A stretch of 52,969 bases of DNA from an uncultured Clostridia bacterium (GTDB taxonomy: Bacteria > Bacillota > Clostridia > TANB77 > CAG-508): positions 1 through 52,969 of the forward strand of contig CANQRY010000004.1 in NCBI GenBank assembly GCA_947626335.1, in the 5' to 3' direction. The stretch's first letter is position 1. Every line of letters starts with the position of its first letter. The notes below the pieces were generated by a model that was given only the letters and a program-made list of their open reading frames with translations, did not search any database and was not told the origin of the DNA. Of this stretch, positions 1-8,136 are shown piece by piece. Both the position numbers and the translations under genes were made by a program.

Positions 1-83
1 TGTTGGTATAAAAGTATATAAACGGGTTTATAGGTAAATCCCATTTTAAAAACCTAAATATATTATACAAGAAGGAATATTAT

Positions 84-542
84 ATGAGTAAAGAAATGAA
101 AATTACACTTGGTATTGCTGCTATTGTATTATTAGTATTTGCTATTTTATTTGCAATATATGCAAACAATAAGTCTGAGCCAATGAACTCAAATACACAT
201 TTAGGAACTATTGTAGATGATCCAAATAACGGGCTTCAAAATATGCTTGGAAACATATTTGATGAAGAAAATGAAACTGAAAATACTAATTCAGCAAACA
301 GTAATAGCGAAGTAGAAGAAGATATAACAAATGGCGATACCATGACAGCAAAAGAAACAAAAGCAATTAGTTTAGTAAAAAAAGAATGGATAAAAAAATA
401 TGGTAGTACTGATGACGTATCTTTTAGTGTGAGCATTCAAAATGATGGCAAATATGGAGTAACAGTATATGACACAACCACAACTAAATCTATTCAATTT
501 TATATTGTAGATGTTGATACAGAAATAGTTACCGAAAGATAG
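84..542 (+). CDS. Membrane-anchored hypothetical protein
   Basis: 152 aa, family not recognised. Residues 7-26 are one strongly hydrophobic segment after a short basic start, so a signal anchor with the rest outside is likely. Residues 30-88 are an acidic Asn/Glu/Ser-rich linker. Residues 90-152 form a compact region rich in beta-type sequence, ending in alternating Val/Ile/Thr, which loosely recalls PepSY-like extracytoplasmic domains; this is an inference only. The ATG follows GAAGGA at a normal distance. It stands alone upstream of xseB, separated by about 140 bases that contain a long hairpin. Confidence 0.7.
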   Translation: MSKEMKITLGIAAIVLLVFAILFAIYANNKSEPMNSNTHLGTIVDDPNNGLQNMLGNIFDEENETENTNSANSNSEVEEDITNGDTMTAKETKAISLVKKEWIKKYGSTDDVSFSVSIQNDGKYGVTVYDTTTTKSIQFYIVDVDTEIVTER

Positions 543-583
543 TGCTTGAAAAATAATTACAATTTTGGCGTCGTCAAACTTTA

Positions 584-630
584 TTTAAAATTTATAAGGC
601 GTACAAAAAGTACACTTCATAAATTTTAAA
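584..630 (+). terminator. Long hairpin downstream of the first gene
   Basis: A 12-bp perfect inverted repeat (584-595 with 619-630) encloses a second GTAC/GTAC pairing (601-604 with 610-613) around an AAAAA loop. A short T-rich stretch (CTCGTTTTTC) follows. It is probably the terminator of the preceding gene, although the AT-rich outer stem is unusual. Confidence 0.5.
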
Positions 631-685
631 CTCGTTTTTCTAACCAAAATTTAACAAGATTTGATACTAAGAAAGGAAATTAAAA

Positions 686-931
686 ATGGCAGAAAGTAAA
701 ACAAAACTAAATTTTGAAAAATGTATTAAAGATTTAGAGCAAATTGCAAATGAACTAGAAAAAGGCGACTTAGACTTAGAAGAATCAGTTAGCAAATTTG
801 AAGAAGGAATGAAACTATCAAAAAAATGTAACGACTTTTTAGAAAACGCAGAAAAAAGAATTAGTATTTTATTAAAAGATGGAGATAACATAAAAGAAGA
901 AAATTTTATAGAGTCTAATGAGGAAGAATAG
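686..931 (+). CDS. xseB: Exodeoxyribonuclease VII small subunit
   Basis: 81 aa, the usual length for XseB. The N-terminal helix holds the family pattern FEKCIKDLEQIANELEKGDL followed by LEESVSKFEEGMKLSKKC, and the C-terminus is an acidic tail. XseB binds XseA to form exonuclease VII, which degrades single-stranded DNA into oligonucleotides in the cytoplasm. XseA is not in the window and presumably lies elsewhere. A good SD (AAGAAAGGAAA) precedes the ATG. The stop is 6 bases before the next start, so it is likely co-transcribed with the PAP2-like gene. Confidence 0.93.
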   Translation: MAESKTKLNFEKCIKDLEQIANELEKGDLDLEESVSKFEEGMKLSKKCNDFLENAEKRISILLKDGDNIKEENFIESNEEE

Positions 932-937
932 AAAATT

Positions 938-1381
938 ATGCAGGGGATTATTAATTTTATACGAGAATACAAATATATAATTGTTCCAATTTTAGTATGG
1001 TTTGGAATACAATTATTTAAGTTTATTTATGATTTAGTTACAACAAAAAAAATAAATTTTAAAAGAATTTTGCAGGCAGGAGGAATGCCAAGTTCTCATA
1101 CAGCAGTTGTAGTTGCATTAACAACAATGGTAGCAAGAGATGTTGGAATAAATTCCCCTTTATTTGGTGTGTCACTTATTTTTTCTTTCATTGTTATGTA
1201 TGATGCAGCAGGAGTAAGACGTGCAGCCGGAAAGCAAGCTAAATTATTAAATAAAATCGTTCAAACACCCGGACTTTCTGGAGTTGAAGTTCAAGAAAAA
1301 TTAGTAGAGGTGTTAGGACATACACCAGTTCAAGTTTTTGTTGGAGCACTTATAGGAATAATAGTTGGATTTATATTCTAA
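938..1381 (+). CDS. Divergent PAP2 family membrane protein (YuiD-like)
   Basis: 147 aa integral membrane protein. The PAP2-type motif GGMPSSHTA lies at residues 48-56, and YDAAGVRRAAGKQA at about 88-101 is the second conserved block of the divergent PAP2 (DUF212) family. Hydrophobic segments lie near 12-32, 56-85 and 128-147. The family is related to phosphatidic acid phosphatases, but its substrate is not established. An AGGAAG within the end of xseB serves as the SD, suggesting translational coupling. Confidence 0.88.
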   Translation: MQGIINFIREYKYIIVPILVWFGIQLFKFIYDLVTTKKINFKRILQAGGMPSSHTAVVVALTTMVARDVGINSPLFGVSLIFSFIVMYDAAGVRRAAGKQAKLLNKIVQTPGLSGVEVQEKLVEVLGHTPVQVFVGALIGIIVGFIF

Positions 1382-1443
1382 ACTTAAATTTTAATAGTTT
1401 AGAGTTTTAAATACTAAAATTAAATAAAAGAAAGGAGAAAAAT

Positions 1444-3105
1444 ATGGAGGACATAGAAATAGCAAGAAACACAAAATTAGAACATATTACAAAAATTGCA
1501 GATTCACTTAATTTGCAAGAGGAGGATTTAGAATTATATGGAAAATACAAAGCAAAAATTTCTCCTGATGTTTACAAAAGATTAAAAGACAAAAAAAATG
1601 GAAAATTAGTTTTAGTAACTGCAATAAACCCAACTCCGTTAGGAGAGGGAAAAACAACAATGGCAATAGGTTTAGCAGATGGCTTAAGAAAAATAGGTAA
1701 AAATGCAGTTTTAGCATTAAGAGAACCTTCTTTAGGACCTGTTTTTGGAATTAAAGGTGGTGCAACAGGCGGAGGACATAGCCAAATAGCTCCAATGGAA
1801 GATATAAATTTGCATTTTACAGGAGATATTCATGCAATTACATCTGCAAATAATTTGTTATCAAGTATGATAGACAATCACATTTATTTTGGAAATGAGT
1901 TAGAATTTGATAGAGTTGTTTGGAAAAGATGCGTTGATTTAAATGACAGACAATTAAGAGTAGTAGAAACTGGTCTTTCAAAAGAAAAAAATGTTGTACC
2001 AAGAACAGATGGGTTTGATATTTCTGTTGCATCTGAAATTATGGCAATTTTTTGCTTAGCAACAGATATAAATGATTTAAAAAGAAGATTAGGAAATATT
2101 ATAGTAGGTTATACAAAAGAAAATAAACCAATTACAGCAAGAGATTTAAAAGCAGATGGAGCTATGACAGTACTTTTAAAAGATGCAATAAATCCAAACT
2201 TAGTACAAAGTTTAGAGCACACTCCTGCAATAGTACATGGAGGACCATTTGCAAATATTGCACATGGTTGCAATAGTGTAATTGCAACAAAACTTGCATT
2301 AAAGCTAGGCGATTATGTTATTACAGAGGCAGGCTTTGGAGCAGACTTAGGAGCAGAAAAATTCTTAGATATTAAATGCAGAAAAGCAGATTTAAAGCCA
2401 GATGCAGTTGTTTGTGTTGCAACAATTAAAGCATTAAAATATCACGGTGGAATGCCAAAAGAAAACATAAAAGAAGAAAGCATAGAGTACTTAGCAAGAG
2501 GTTTTGAAAACCTAGAAAGACATGTAGACAATTTAAAAAATCGTTATGGATTAAATGTAATTGTTGGAATTAATAAATATACTCATGATACACAAAAAGA
2601 AATTGATTTCTTACAAGAAAAATTAAATGAAAAAGGAATAAGTTTAAGTTTAATAGAAAGCTGGGAAAAAGGCGGAGAAGGTGCTACAGACTTAGCAGAA
2701 AAAATAGTAGAACTAGTAGAAAAACCATATAACTTTACATATGCTTATGAATTAAATGAATCAATAAAAGATAAAATTAAAAAAGTTGCAACTAAAGTTT
2801 ATGGAGCACAAGACGTAGAATATTCAGAAAAAGCATTAGAAAAAATTAAAGAAATAGAAGACTTAGGTTATGGTAATTTTCCAGTTTGTATAGCAAAAAC
2901 ACAATATTCTTTTTCAGATGATGCTACAAATCTAGAGTGCAAAGAACCATTTAATATACATGTTCAAGATATAGCATTAAGAACTGGTGCAGAATTTATT
3001 GTAGCCTTAACAGGAAAAATATTTACAATGCCAGGACTTCCTAAAGTTCCATCAGCAGAAAAAATAGATTTAGATGAAAATGGAAACATTGTGGGCATTT
3101 TCTAA
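1444..3105 (+). CDS. fhs: Formate--tetrahydrofolate ligase
   Basis: 553 aa, full length. It makes 10-formyl-THF from formate, THF and ATP, supplying purine synthesis and, in acetogens, the methyl branch of the Wood-Ljungdahl pathway. The family P-loop TPLGEGKTT is at residues 64-72, followed by the conserved REPSLGPVFGIKGGATGGGHSQ block (split here by position 93-114), and the C-terminus has the MPGLPKVPSAEKID block. No other one-carbon genes lie nearby, so the window does not show acetogenesis. SD AAAGGAG precedes the ATG. Confidence 0.97.
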   Translation: MEDIEIARNTKLEHITKIADSLNLQEEDLELYGKYKAKISPDVYKRLKDKKNGKLVLVTAINPTPLGEGKTTMAIGLADGLRKIGKNAVLALREPSLGPVFGIKGGATGGGHSQIAPMEDINLHFTGDIHAITSANNLLSSMIDNHIYFGNELEFDRVVWKRCVDLNDRQLRVVETGLSKEKNVVPRTDGFDISVASEIMAIFCLATDINDLKRRLGNIIVGYTKENKPITARDLKADGAMTVLLKDAINPNLVQSLEHTPAIVHGGPFANIAHGCNSVIATKLALKLGDYVITEAGFGADLGAEKFLDIKCRKADLKPDAVVCVATIKALKYHGGMPKENIKEESIEYLARGFENLERHVDNLKNRYGLNVIVGINKYTHDTQKEIDFLQEKLNEKGISLSLIESWEKGGEGATDLAEKIVELVEKPYNFTYAYELNESIKDKIKKVATKVYGAQDVEYSEKALEKIKEIEDLGYGNFPVCIAKTQYSFSDDATNLECKEPFNIHVQDIALRTGAEFIVALTGKIFTMPGLPKVPSAEKIDLDENGNIVGIF

Positions 3106-3122
3106 AGTAAAAATGTATAAAA

Positions 3123-3170
3123 ACACCACTTTTGGTTAAAATATGTGTAAAAATAATCAGAAAGTGGTGT
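3123..3170 (+). promoter_or_regulatory. Inverted repeat that includes the SD of the next gene
   Basis: A perfect 10-bp inverted repeat, ACACCACTTT (3123-3132) with AAAGTGGTGT (3161-3170), has a 28-base loop and is followed by ATTTTT. It looks like the fhs terminator, but its right arm carries the only candidate ribosome binding site (AAAGTGGTG) for the ATG at 3177. Folding would both end fhs transcription and hide the start of the hydrolase gene. Confidence 0.55.
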
Positions 3171-3176
3171 ATTTTT

Positions 3177-3875
3177 ATGTTTAAAATACAAAAAAATAGA
3201 AAAAAACTAATAATGATGGTTACTATTTTATTTATATTTAGTTTATTCATTTCATATAATATATTTTTTAGAAATAACGAAATAGACGCATTATCAAAAT
3301 ATGGTTCTCGTGGAAATGAAGTAACACAAATACAAACAAAATTAAAAAGATGGGGTTATTATAACGGAAGTATAGATGGAATATATGGAAGTAAAACTCA
3401 AGCAGCTGTAAGATATTTTCAGTCTAAAAATGGATTAACAGTAGATGGAATTGCAGGAACTAAAACATTAGCAGCAATGGGAATTACAAGTTCATCTAAC
3501 AATTCAGGTTCTAGTTCAAATAATTCAAATGACCTAAATTTGCTTACAAGAATAGTTTACGGAGAAGCAAGAGGAGAAAGCTATACAGGGCAAGTAGCAA
3601 TAGCCGCAGTAGTATTAAATAGAGTAAAAAGTAGCAAATTTCCTAATTCTGTAGCAGGGGTTATTTACCAATCAGGAGCATTTACAGCGGTATCAGATGG
3701 ACAAATAAATTTAACTCCAAATGCTACAGCAAAAAAAGCAGCACAAGATGCATTAAATGGCTGGGATCCAACATATGGTGCAATATATTATTTTAATCCA
3801 AATACAGCAACAAACAAATGGATTTGGTCAAGACCAGTAACAGTAGTAATAGGAAAGCACAGATTTTGCAAATAG
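3177..3875 (+). CDS. Cell wall hydrolase, PG-binding plus SleB-type catalytic domain
   Basis: 232 aa from the preferred ATG at 3177; a longer reading from 3132 has no SD. A basic N-terminus and one hydrophobic segment (about 8-28) direct it to the membrane or outside. A peptidoglycan-binding type 1 domain follows (YGSRGNEVTQIQTKLKRWGY through TVDGIAGTKTLAAMG). After a Ser/Asn linker comes a Hydrolase_2/SleB domain (RIVYGEARGESYTGQVAIAA, KFPNSVAGVIYQ). SleB-type enzymes are lytic transglycosylases that break spore cortex or vegetative wall. With no signs of a spore-specific promoter, a vegetative role is equally possible. Its terminator is the hairpin at 3887-3920. Confidence 0.9.
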   Translation: MFKIQKNRKKLIMMVTILFIFSLFISYNIFFRNNEIDALSKYGSRGNEVTQIQTKLKRWGYYNGSIDGIYGSKTQAAVRYFQSKNGLTVDGIAGTKTLAAMGITSSSNNSGSSSNNSNDLNLLTRIVYGEARGESYTGQVAIAAVVLNRVKSSKFPNSVAGVIYQSGAFTAVSDGQINLTPNATAKKAAQDALNGWDPTYGAIYYFNPNTATNKWIWSRPVTVVIGKHRFCK

Positions 3876-3886
3876 TAATCTTCGAG

Positions 3887-3920
3887 AATGGGACTTTTGC
3901 CTTAAAGCAAAAGTCCCATT
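3887..3920. terminator. Bidirectional intrinsic terminator
   Basis: A perfect 14-bp stem (3887-3900 with 3907-3920) with loop CTTAAA lies between two convergent genes, the hydrolase (+) and the XRE repressor (-). Confidence 0.85.
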
Positions 3921-3927
3921 AAAATGC

Positions 3928-4152
3928 TTATTTATTAGGTTTAGAATATGGTCTTATTTCATCTGTTCTATATATTAAATAATCAACACTAGTATTATAA
4001 AAATCAGCTAGTTTAGATAATAATTCTATAGGAATACTCCTTTTATTTAACTCATAATAAGAATACGCAACTTGAGAAATATTAAGAAATTCACTTAAGC
4101 TTTTTTGCGTAAGATCTTTATCTTCTCTTAAATTCCTAATTCTAGTTTTCAT
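3928..4152 (-). CDS. XRE-family helix-turn-helix transcriptional regulator
   Basis: 74 aa, essentially a lone HTH_3 domain: MKTRIRNLREDKDLTQKSLS then the recognition segment around SQVAYSYYELNKRSIPIELL. Residues 60-74 are a short tail with no sensor domain. It is divergent from the pilin-like/BspA gene starting at 4303. Two AACATA(A/T)TGTT repeats in the shared 150-bp spacer are likely operators, so it probably represses that gene and possibly itself. SD AAAGGAG sits 7 bases before its ATG. Confidence 0.88.
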   Translation of the reverse strand: MKTRIRNLREDKDLTQKSLSEFLNISQVAYSYYELNKRSIPIELLSKLADFYNTSVDYLIYRTDEIRPYSKPNK

Positions 4153-4226
4153 TTCAAACTCCTTTTATATACCTAAATATGTTTTATATTTAAAAAGATT
4201 TAATATTATAAAAAATTATAAAATAA

Positions 4227-4262
4227 AACATAATGTTATATTGACTTTTAAAACATATTGTT
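4227..4262 (+). promoter_or_regulatory. Paired operator repeats around a TTGACT -35
   Basis: AACAT-A-ATGTT (4227-4237, a perfect odd palindrome) and AACAT-A-TTGTT (4252-4262, one mismatch) lie 25 bp apart, flanking TTGACT at 4241-4246. A degenerate third half-site lies near 4177-4186. The arrangement suits a small HTH repressor controlling divergent promoters. The -10 of the rightward promoter is uncertain (TATAAA at 4262-4267 gives a short 15-base spacer). Confidence 0.55.
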
Positions 4263-4302
4263 ATAAAACTTAAAATAGAATATAAGAAAAGAGGTATATA
4301 TT

Positions 4303-5397
4303 ATGAAAAAACAAAAGAAAAACAAATCAATAAACATTAAAGAAGCAAACTTATATCAAAAGACAAAAACAAATAAAAATGGCATAACACTAATTGCTTT
4401 AGTTGTAACTATAGTAGTACTTCTAATACTTGCAGGAGTAACCATAACCTTTGTAATAGGTGAAGGCGGAATACTAGATATGGCAAAACAAGCAGCAGAA
4501 AAAACGAACCAAGCAATAGCAAATGAACAAGGAGACATTACAAACTTAACAGATGAAATAGATAAAGTATTAGGAACATATGTTAATAGAGATATCTATG
4601 TATTTTTATATAATGATGGAACTTTAACTTTTGGAACACAAAATACTCAAACAGAAGAAAAAGAATTACTAAAATCATATGGTAATATAAAGAATATAAT
4701 ATTTCAAGATGAAAAAGATATGCCATGGCATGATGAACTAGAAAAAATTACGAAAGTAGATTTTTTAGATGAAATTCATCCAGTGAATATGAGACACTGG
4801 TTTGCTAATTGTTCTAAATTAACCGAAATTCAACATATAGAAAATTTGAATACAAGCGATGTTACATCTATGGCCAGCTTGTTTTATAATTGTTCTAGTT
4901 TAAAAGAATTAGATGTAAGTCATTTTAAAACCGATAATGTCGTAGATGGATTTTTTCTATTTAATGGTTGCTCTGAACTAGAAAATTTAGACGTTTCAGG
5001 TTTTAATACAAGCAATTTTAGAACAATGGAGGGAATGTTTGCAGGCTGTAAAAAGCTGAAATTTTTAAATTTGAAAAATTTTAACACAGAAAGAGTAACA
5101 CATATGTTAAATATGTTTCACAGTTGTTATGAATTAAAAGACATTGATTTAAGCGGATTTAGTACACAAGAACTAATTAATGCATGTGGAATGTTCTACG
5201 ATTGCCGTGAATTAACAAGTTTAGATTTAACCTCTTTTGATACAAGTAATTTGACAGATTATTATGGTATTTTCATTGGTTGTAGTAAGCTCACAACAAT
5301 TAATGTAGGCGAAAAATGGAAATTAACCGATGAAGAATGTAATTCTAATGCGGTATTTTCAGGATGTGGAACACAAAGCGTCACAATGAAAAACTAA
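4303..5397 (+). CDS. Pilin-like signal, BspA-type repeat surface protein
   Basis: 364 aa. The first 22 residues are basic. They are followed by NGITLIALVVTIVVLLILAG (about 26-45), a prepilin/pseudopilin-like N-terminal segment common in surface proteins of gut Clostridia, though it lacks the usual Glu5. Residues about 140-350 are BspA-type (DUF285) leucine-rich repeats of roughly 24 residues, with recurring pattern F..C..L..LDLS.F.T..V..M. BspA-like proteins are adhesins or host-interaction proteins. The prepilin peptidase at 6176-6922 could process it. The divergent XRE repressor and shared operators suggest on/off control. A SD (AAGAGGTATAT) precedes the start. Confidence 0.87.
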   Translation: MKKQKKNKSINIKEANLYQKTKTNKNGITLIALVVTIVVLLILAGVTITFVIGEGGILDMAKQAAEKTNQAIANEQGDITNLTDEIDKVLGTYVNRDIYVFLYNDGTLTFGTQNTQTEEKELLKSYGNIKNIIFQDEKDMPWHDELEKITKVDFLDEIHPVNMRHWFANCSKLTEIQHIENLNTSDVTSMASLFYNCSSLKELDVSHFKTDNVVDGFFLFNGCSELENLDVSGFNTSNFRTMEGMFAGCKKLKFLNLKNFNTERVTHMLNMFHSCYELKDIDLSGFSTQELINACGMFYDCRELTSLDLTSFDTSNLTDYYGIFIGCSKLTTINVGEKWKLTDEECNSNAVFSGCGTQSVTMKN

Positions 5398-5500
5398 ATT
5401 TTTTTAAATTTCCTATGTTAATTAGAATATGACTTTATCAGCTTTGGTATGCAAACATAAAAAAGACTTTGTAATAGAAGAGAAAATAAATAGCTATATA

Positions 5501-5523
5501 AAACTCCATTATGAATGGAGTTT
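5501..5523 (+). terminator. Intrinsic terminator of the BspA-type gene
   Basis: A perfect 10-bp stem (5501-5510 with 5514-5523) with loop ATG runs into TTTTTT. Nothing else is visible in the 5398-5611 spacer except a short leader before yqeG. Confidence 0.85.
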
Positions 5524-5611
5524 TTTAGTGCAAAAAAATCTTCTCCTTGACAAAAGTTAAACGTATTGATAATATAATGAAAGAAAATTACGTAAAAAAA
5601 TTGGAGGCAAC

Positions 5612-6115
5612 ATGATACTATATCCAAAACTTTATTTAAATAATGTAAAAGAAATTACAATTTCATTATTAAATAAATATAATATAAAAGGTTTAATTTT
5701 AGACGTAGATAATACTTTAATAGATTATGATAAAAATTTACTAGAAGGCTTAGAACTTTGGGCAGAAGACTTAAAATTGCAAGGAATAAAACTATGCATA
5801 TTATCAAACACAAATAACAAACAAAAAGTAGAAAAAGTAGCAAATGCTTTAAAAATACCATACATATACTTTGCGCAAAAACCTTTAAAAAAAGGTTTTA
5901 AAAAAGCAATACAAAAATTAGACTTGCCAGCAGAAAACATAGCATCAGTTGGAGACCAAATTTTAACAGATGTTATAGGCGCAAACAGAAGCAAAGTATT
6001 TTCTATTTTAGTAAAACCAATAGACGAAAAAGACTTGTTTATAACAAAAATAAAAAGACCATTAGAAAGCATTATAATTAAAAAATATCAAAAATCTATT
6101 CAAAAAAATAAATGA
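5612..6115 (+). CDS. yqeG: YqeG family HAD IIIA-type phosphatase
   Basis: 167 aa, normal for YqeG. HAD motif I is DVDNTL (about 31-36), motif II SNT in LCILSNTNNK (about 68-77), and motif III GDQ.LTDVIGANR (about 117-130) with Lys KPLKKG between them. YqeG proteins are close to PGP/PTPMT1-type phosphatases acting on phosphatidylglycerophosphate in some bacteria, but activity in this lineage is unproven. GGAGGCAAC gives a strong SD. The prepilin peptidase follows after 60 bases and may be co-transcribed. Confidence 0.92.
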   Translation: MILYPKLYLNNVKEITISLLNKYNIKGLILDVDNTLIDYDKNLLEGLELWAEDLKLQGIKLCILSNTNNKQKVEKVANALKIPYIYFAQKPLKKGFKKAIQKLDLPAENIASVGDQILTDVIGANRSKVFSILVKPIDEKDLFITKIKRPLESIIIKKYQKSIQKNK

Positions 6116-6175
6116 AAATTCAAAAGAAAAAGAAAGCTTATCAAAAGTTTTTTCAAAACAAAGGAGTAAACAAAA

Positions 6176-6922
6176 ATGTATATAAACGATATTCACATTT
6201 TAATATATGTACTAGTAGGATTAATTGGGCTAGCCGTAGGCCAATTTATAGATTTAGTAAATAAAGCATTACCAGAAGAAAAAAAAGTTTTTTCAAAACA
6301 ATTTTTTAAAGAATATTTAAAAAATTGTAAGCCAAACTATTTATTGATGATAATAACATGCATTATATATTTGGTGCTTTTATATGAATTTAAAATATCA
6401 TTAAACTTTTTCAAATATGCTATTTTAGCGCCAATGTTACTATCAGTATTTTGTATTGATTTAAAACTTCAAATAATTCCAAATAGATTAAACTTAACAT
6501 TATTTGAAACAGGACTTATTTTTACATTTATCTCAGTACTAGCAGATACAACAATTGGCCTAAATACACTTATAAACAGCCTAATTGGAATGGTAGTAGG
6601 TGGAGGAATATTTTTGCTAATAAACCTAATAGGAGGTCTAATTGCAGGAAAAGAGGCAATGGGCTTTGGAGATGTTAAGCTAATGGGAGCATTAGGACTA
6701 TTTTTTGGATGGTTTCCAATTGCCATTATTTCAGTACTTGCTTTCCTTTTAGCTGCAGTTATAAGTATTGGAATTTTAATTTCAAGAAAAAAGCAAATAA
6801 GCGAATATATTCCATTTGGACCATTTATAGTTTTAGCTAGTTTTATTGTAATATTTACACCATTTGATTTACTGCTTACAATTGTATTTAAAATTTTTAC
6901 TTTAGGAATGTACAAAGGTTAA
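6176..6922 (+). CDS. Type IV prepilin peptidase (A24 family)
   Basis: 248 aa polytopic membrane protein with about seven hydrophobic segments. The two aspartyl-protease sites are visible: CIDLKLQIIPNRL at about 96-108, and the GxGD-type motif GFGDVKLMGALG at about 163-174. The cysteine zinc-binding region of the classical PilD methylase domain is absent, so it may cleave leader peptides without N-methylating, as in TadV/CpaA-like enzymes. No pilus assembly genes are adjacent. The pilin-like BspA protein upstream is a plausible substrate. The SD is AAAGGAG. Confidence 0.9.
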   Translation: MYINDIHILIYVLVGLIGLAVGQFIDLVNKALPEEKKVFSKQFFKEYLKNCKPNYLLMIITCIIYLVLLYEFKISLNFFKYAILAPMLLSVFCIDLKLQIIPNRLNLTLFETGLIFTFISVLADTTIGLNTLINSLIGMVVGGGIFLLINLIGGLIAGKEAMGFGDVKLMGALGLFFGWFPIAIISVLAFLLAAVISIGILISRKKQISEYIPFGPFIVLASFIVIFTPFDLLLTIVFKIFTLGMYKG

Positions 6923-6954
6923 TATAAATAAAAAGTTGGTAGGTGAATTAAAAT

Positions 6955-8046
6955 ATGAATTCAAAAATTAAATGGCTAAAAGAAAAAATTAGAGGACTAA
7001 ATATGCAAGGAATGATAGTTTCAAATCCAGTTAATGTAGAATACTTAACTGGAATTAAAGCAGAGGGAGTTTTACTAATTACTAGAAAAGAAAATTACTA
7101 CATAACAGATAGTAGATATCTAGAAGAAGTACAGTCAATTTTAACAATAGATGATGAAATTATTGTGTGCAATGCAGCAGACATTACAGACTACGAATAT
7201 GAAAACTTTTTCTCATTTTGCGAAAATGTAGGATTTGAAGAAAACTATATCACTTACGCAACATACAAAAAATACATGCAAAGATACAAAGCAAATAACC
7301 TAGAAGAAACAGAAGGAATACTTGAAAAGCAAAGAATGATTAAAGATGAAACAGAACTTGAATATTTAAAAAAAGCTTGCAGTTTAACAGATAGCTGTTT
7401 TAGTCATTTAATAAATTATATAAAAATAGGAATGACAGAAAAAGAAGTAGCACGTGAAATAGAAAATTACTTTTTTGAAAATGGAGCTGATGGACTTTCT
7501 TTTGAAACCATTGTAGCATCAGGCAAAAATTCGTCAAAACCACATGCCAAAGCAACAGATAAAAAAATAGAAGCAGGAGATCCAATTACAATAGATTTTG
7601 GTTGCAAATATAAAGGCTACTGCTCAGACATGACAAGAACAATTTTTGCAGGATTTGTGCCAGAAAAAATTAAGCCAGTATACGATTTAGTACTTAAAAA
7701 TCAAATTCAAACTTTAAAAGAAATGAAAGAAGGTTCAGAAATTAGAATTCTAACTAGAAATGTAGATAATGATTTCAAATTACATGGCTATAGCTTAGTG
7801 CATAGCTTAGGCCACGGAGTTGGACTAGAAATTCATGAACAACCAGTTTTGAGTTTAAAAAATGATAGTACACTTAAAGCAAACATGGTAATAACTAATG
7901 AACCAGGAATTTACATTCCAGGCGAATTTGGAGTTAGAATAGAAGATACTTTGCAAATTACAAAATCTGGTTGCATAAATTTAACAAAATCTGATAAGAA
8001 TTATATTATAGTAGATAAATTAGAAAGAGAAAACATAAAATCTTAA
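6955..8046 (+). CDS. M24 family aminopeptidase P / Xaa-Pro peptidase
   Basis: 363 aa, the usual size. It has an N-terminal creatinase-like domain (1-125) and a C-terminal pita-bread catalytic domain. The metal ligands are in place: IDFGCKYKGYCSDMTRT (two Asp), HSLGHGVGLEIHE (His), TNEPGIYIPGEFGVRIEDTL (two Glu). It removes N-terminal residues preceding proline in the cytoplasm. It lies immediately upstream of efp, a common clostridial order, but efp has its own promoter. Confidence 0.94.
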   Translation: MNSKIKWLKEKIRGLNMQGMIVSNPVNVEYLTGIKAEGVLLITRKENYYITDSRYLEEVQSILTIDDEIIVCNAADITDYEYENFFSFCENVGFEENYITYATYKKYMQRYKANNLEETEGILEKQRMIKDETELEYLKKACSLTDSCFSHLINYIKIGMTEKEVAREIENYFFENGADGLSFETIVASGKNSSKPHAKATDKKIEAGDPITIDFGCKYKGYCSDMTRTIFAGFVPEKIKPVYDLVLKNQIQTLKEMKEGSEIRILTRNVDNDFKLHGYSLVHSLGHGVGLEIHEQPVLSLKNDSTLKANMVITNEPGIYIPGEFGVRIEDTLQITKSGCINLTKSDKNYIIVDKLERENIKS

Positions 8047-8061
8047 AAAGAGCAAAAACAC

Positions 8062-8090
8062 TTGATTTTACGCAAAATTGGGTGTATAAT
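8062..8090 (+). promoter_or_regulatory. Sigma-A promoter of efp
   Basis: TTGATT (8062-8067), a 17-base spacer, then TATAAT (8085-8090) with a TG just upstream. Confidence 0.8.
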
Positions 8091-8136
8091 AATATAGTGT
8101 TTTAAAAATAAACGAAATTTGAAAGGGGAAATTTTT

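Noticed and set aside
1..60. Terminator-like GGGTTTA/TAAATCCC pairing at the left edge
   Set aside because: The stem is short with a bulge, and the upstream gene is outside the window.
3132..3176. Upstream start for the cell wall hydrolase
   Set aside because: It lies inside the inverted repeat loop without SD; homology and SD favour 3177.
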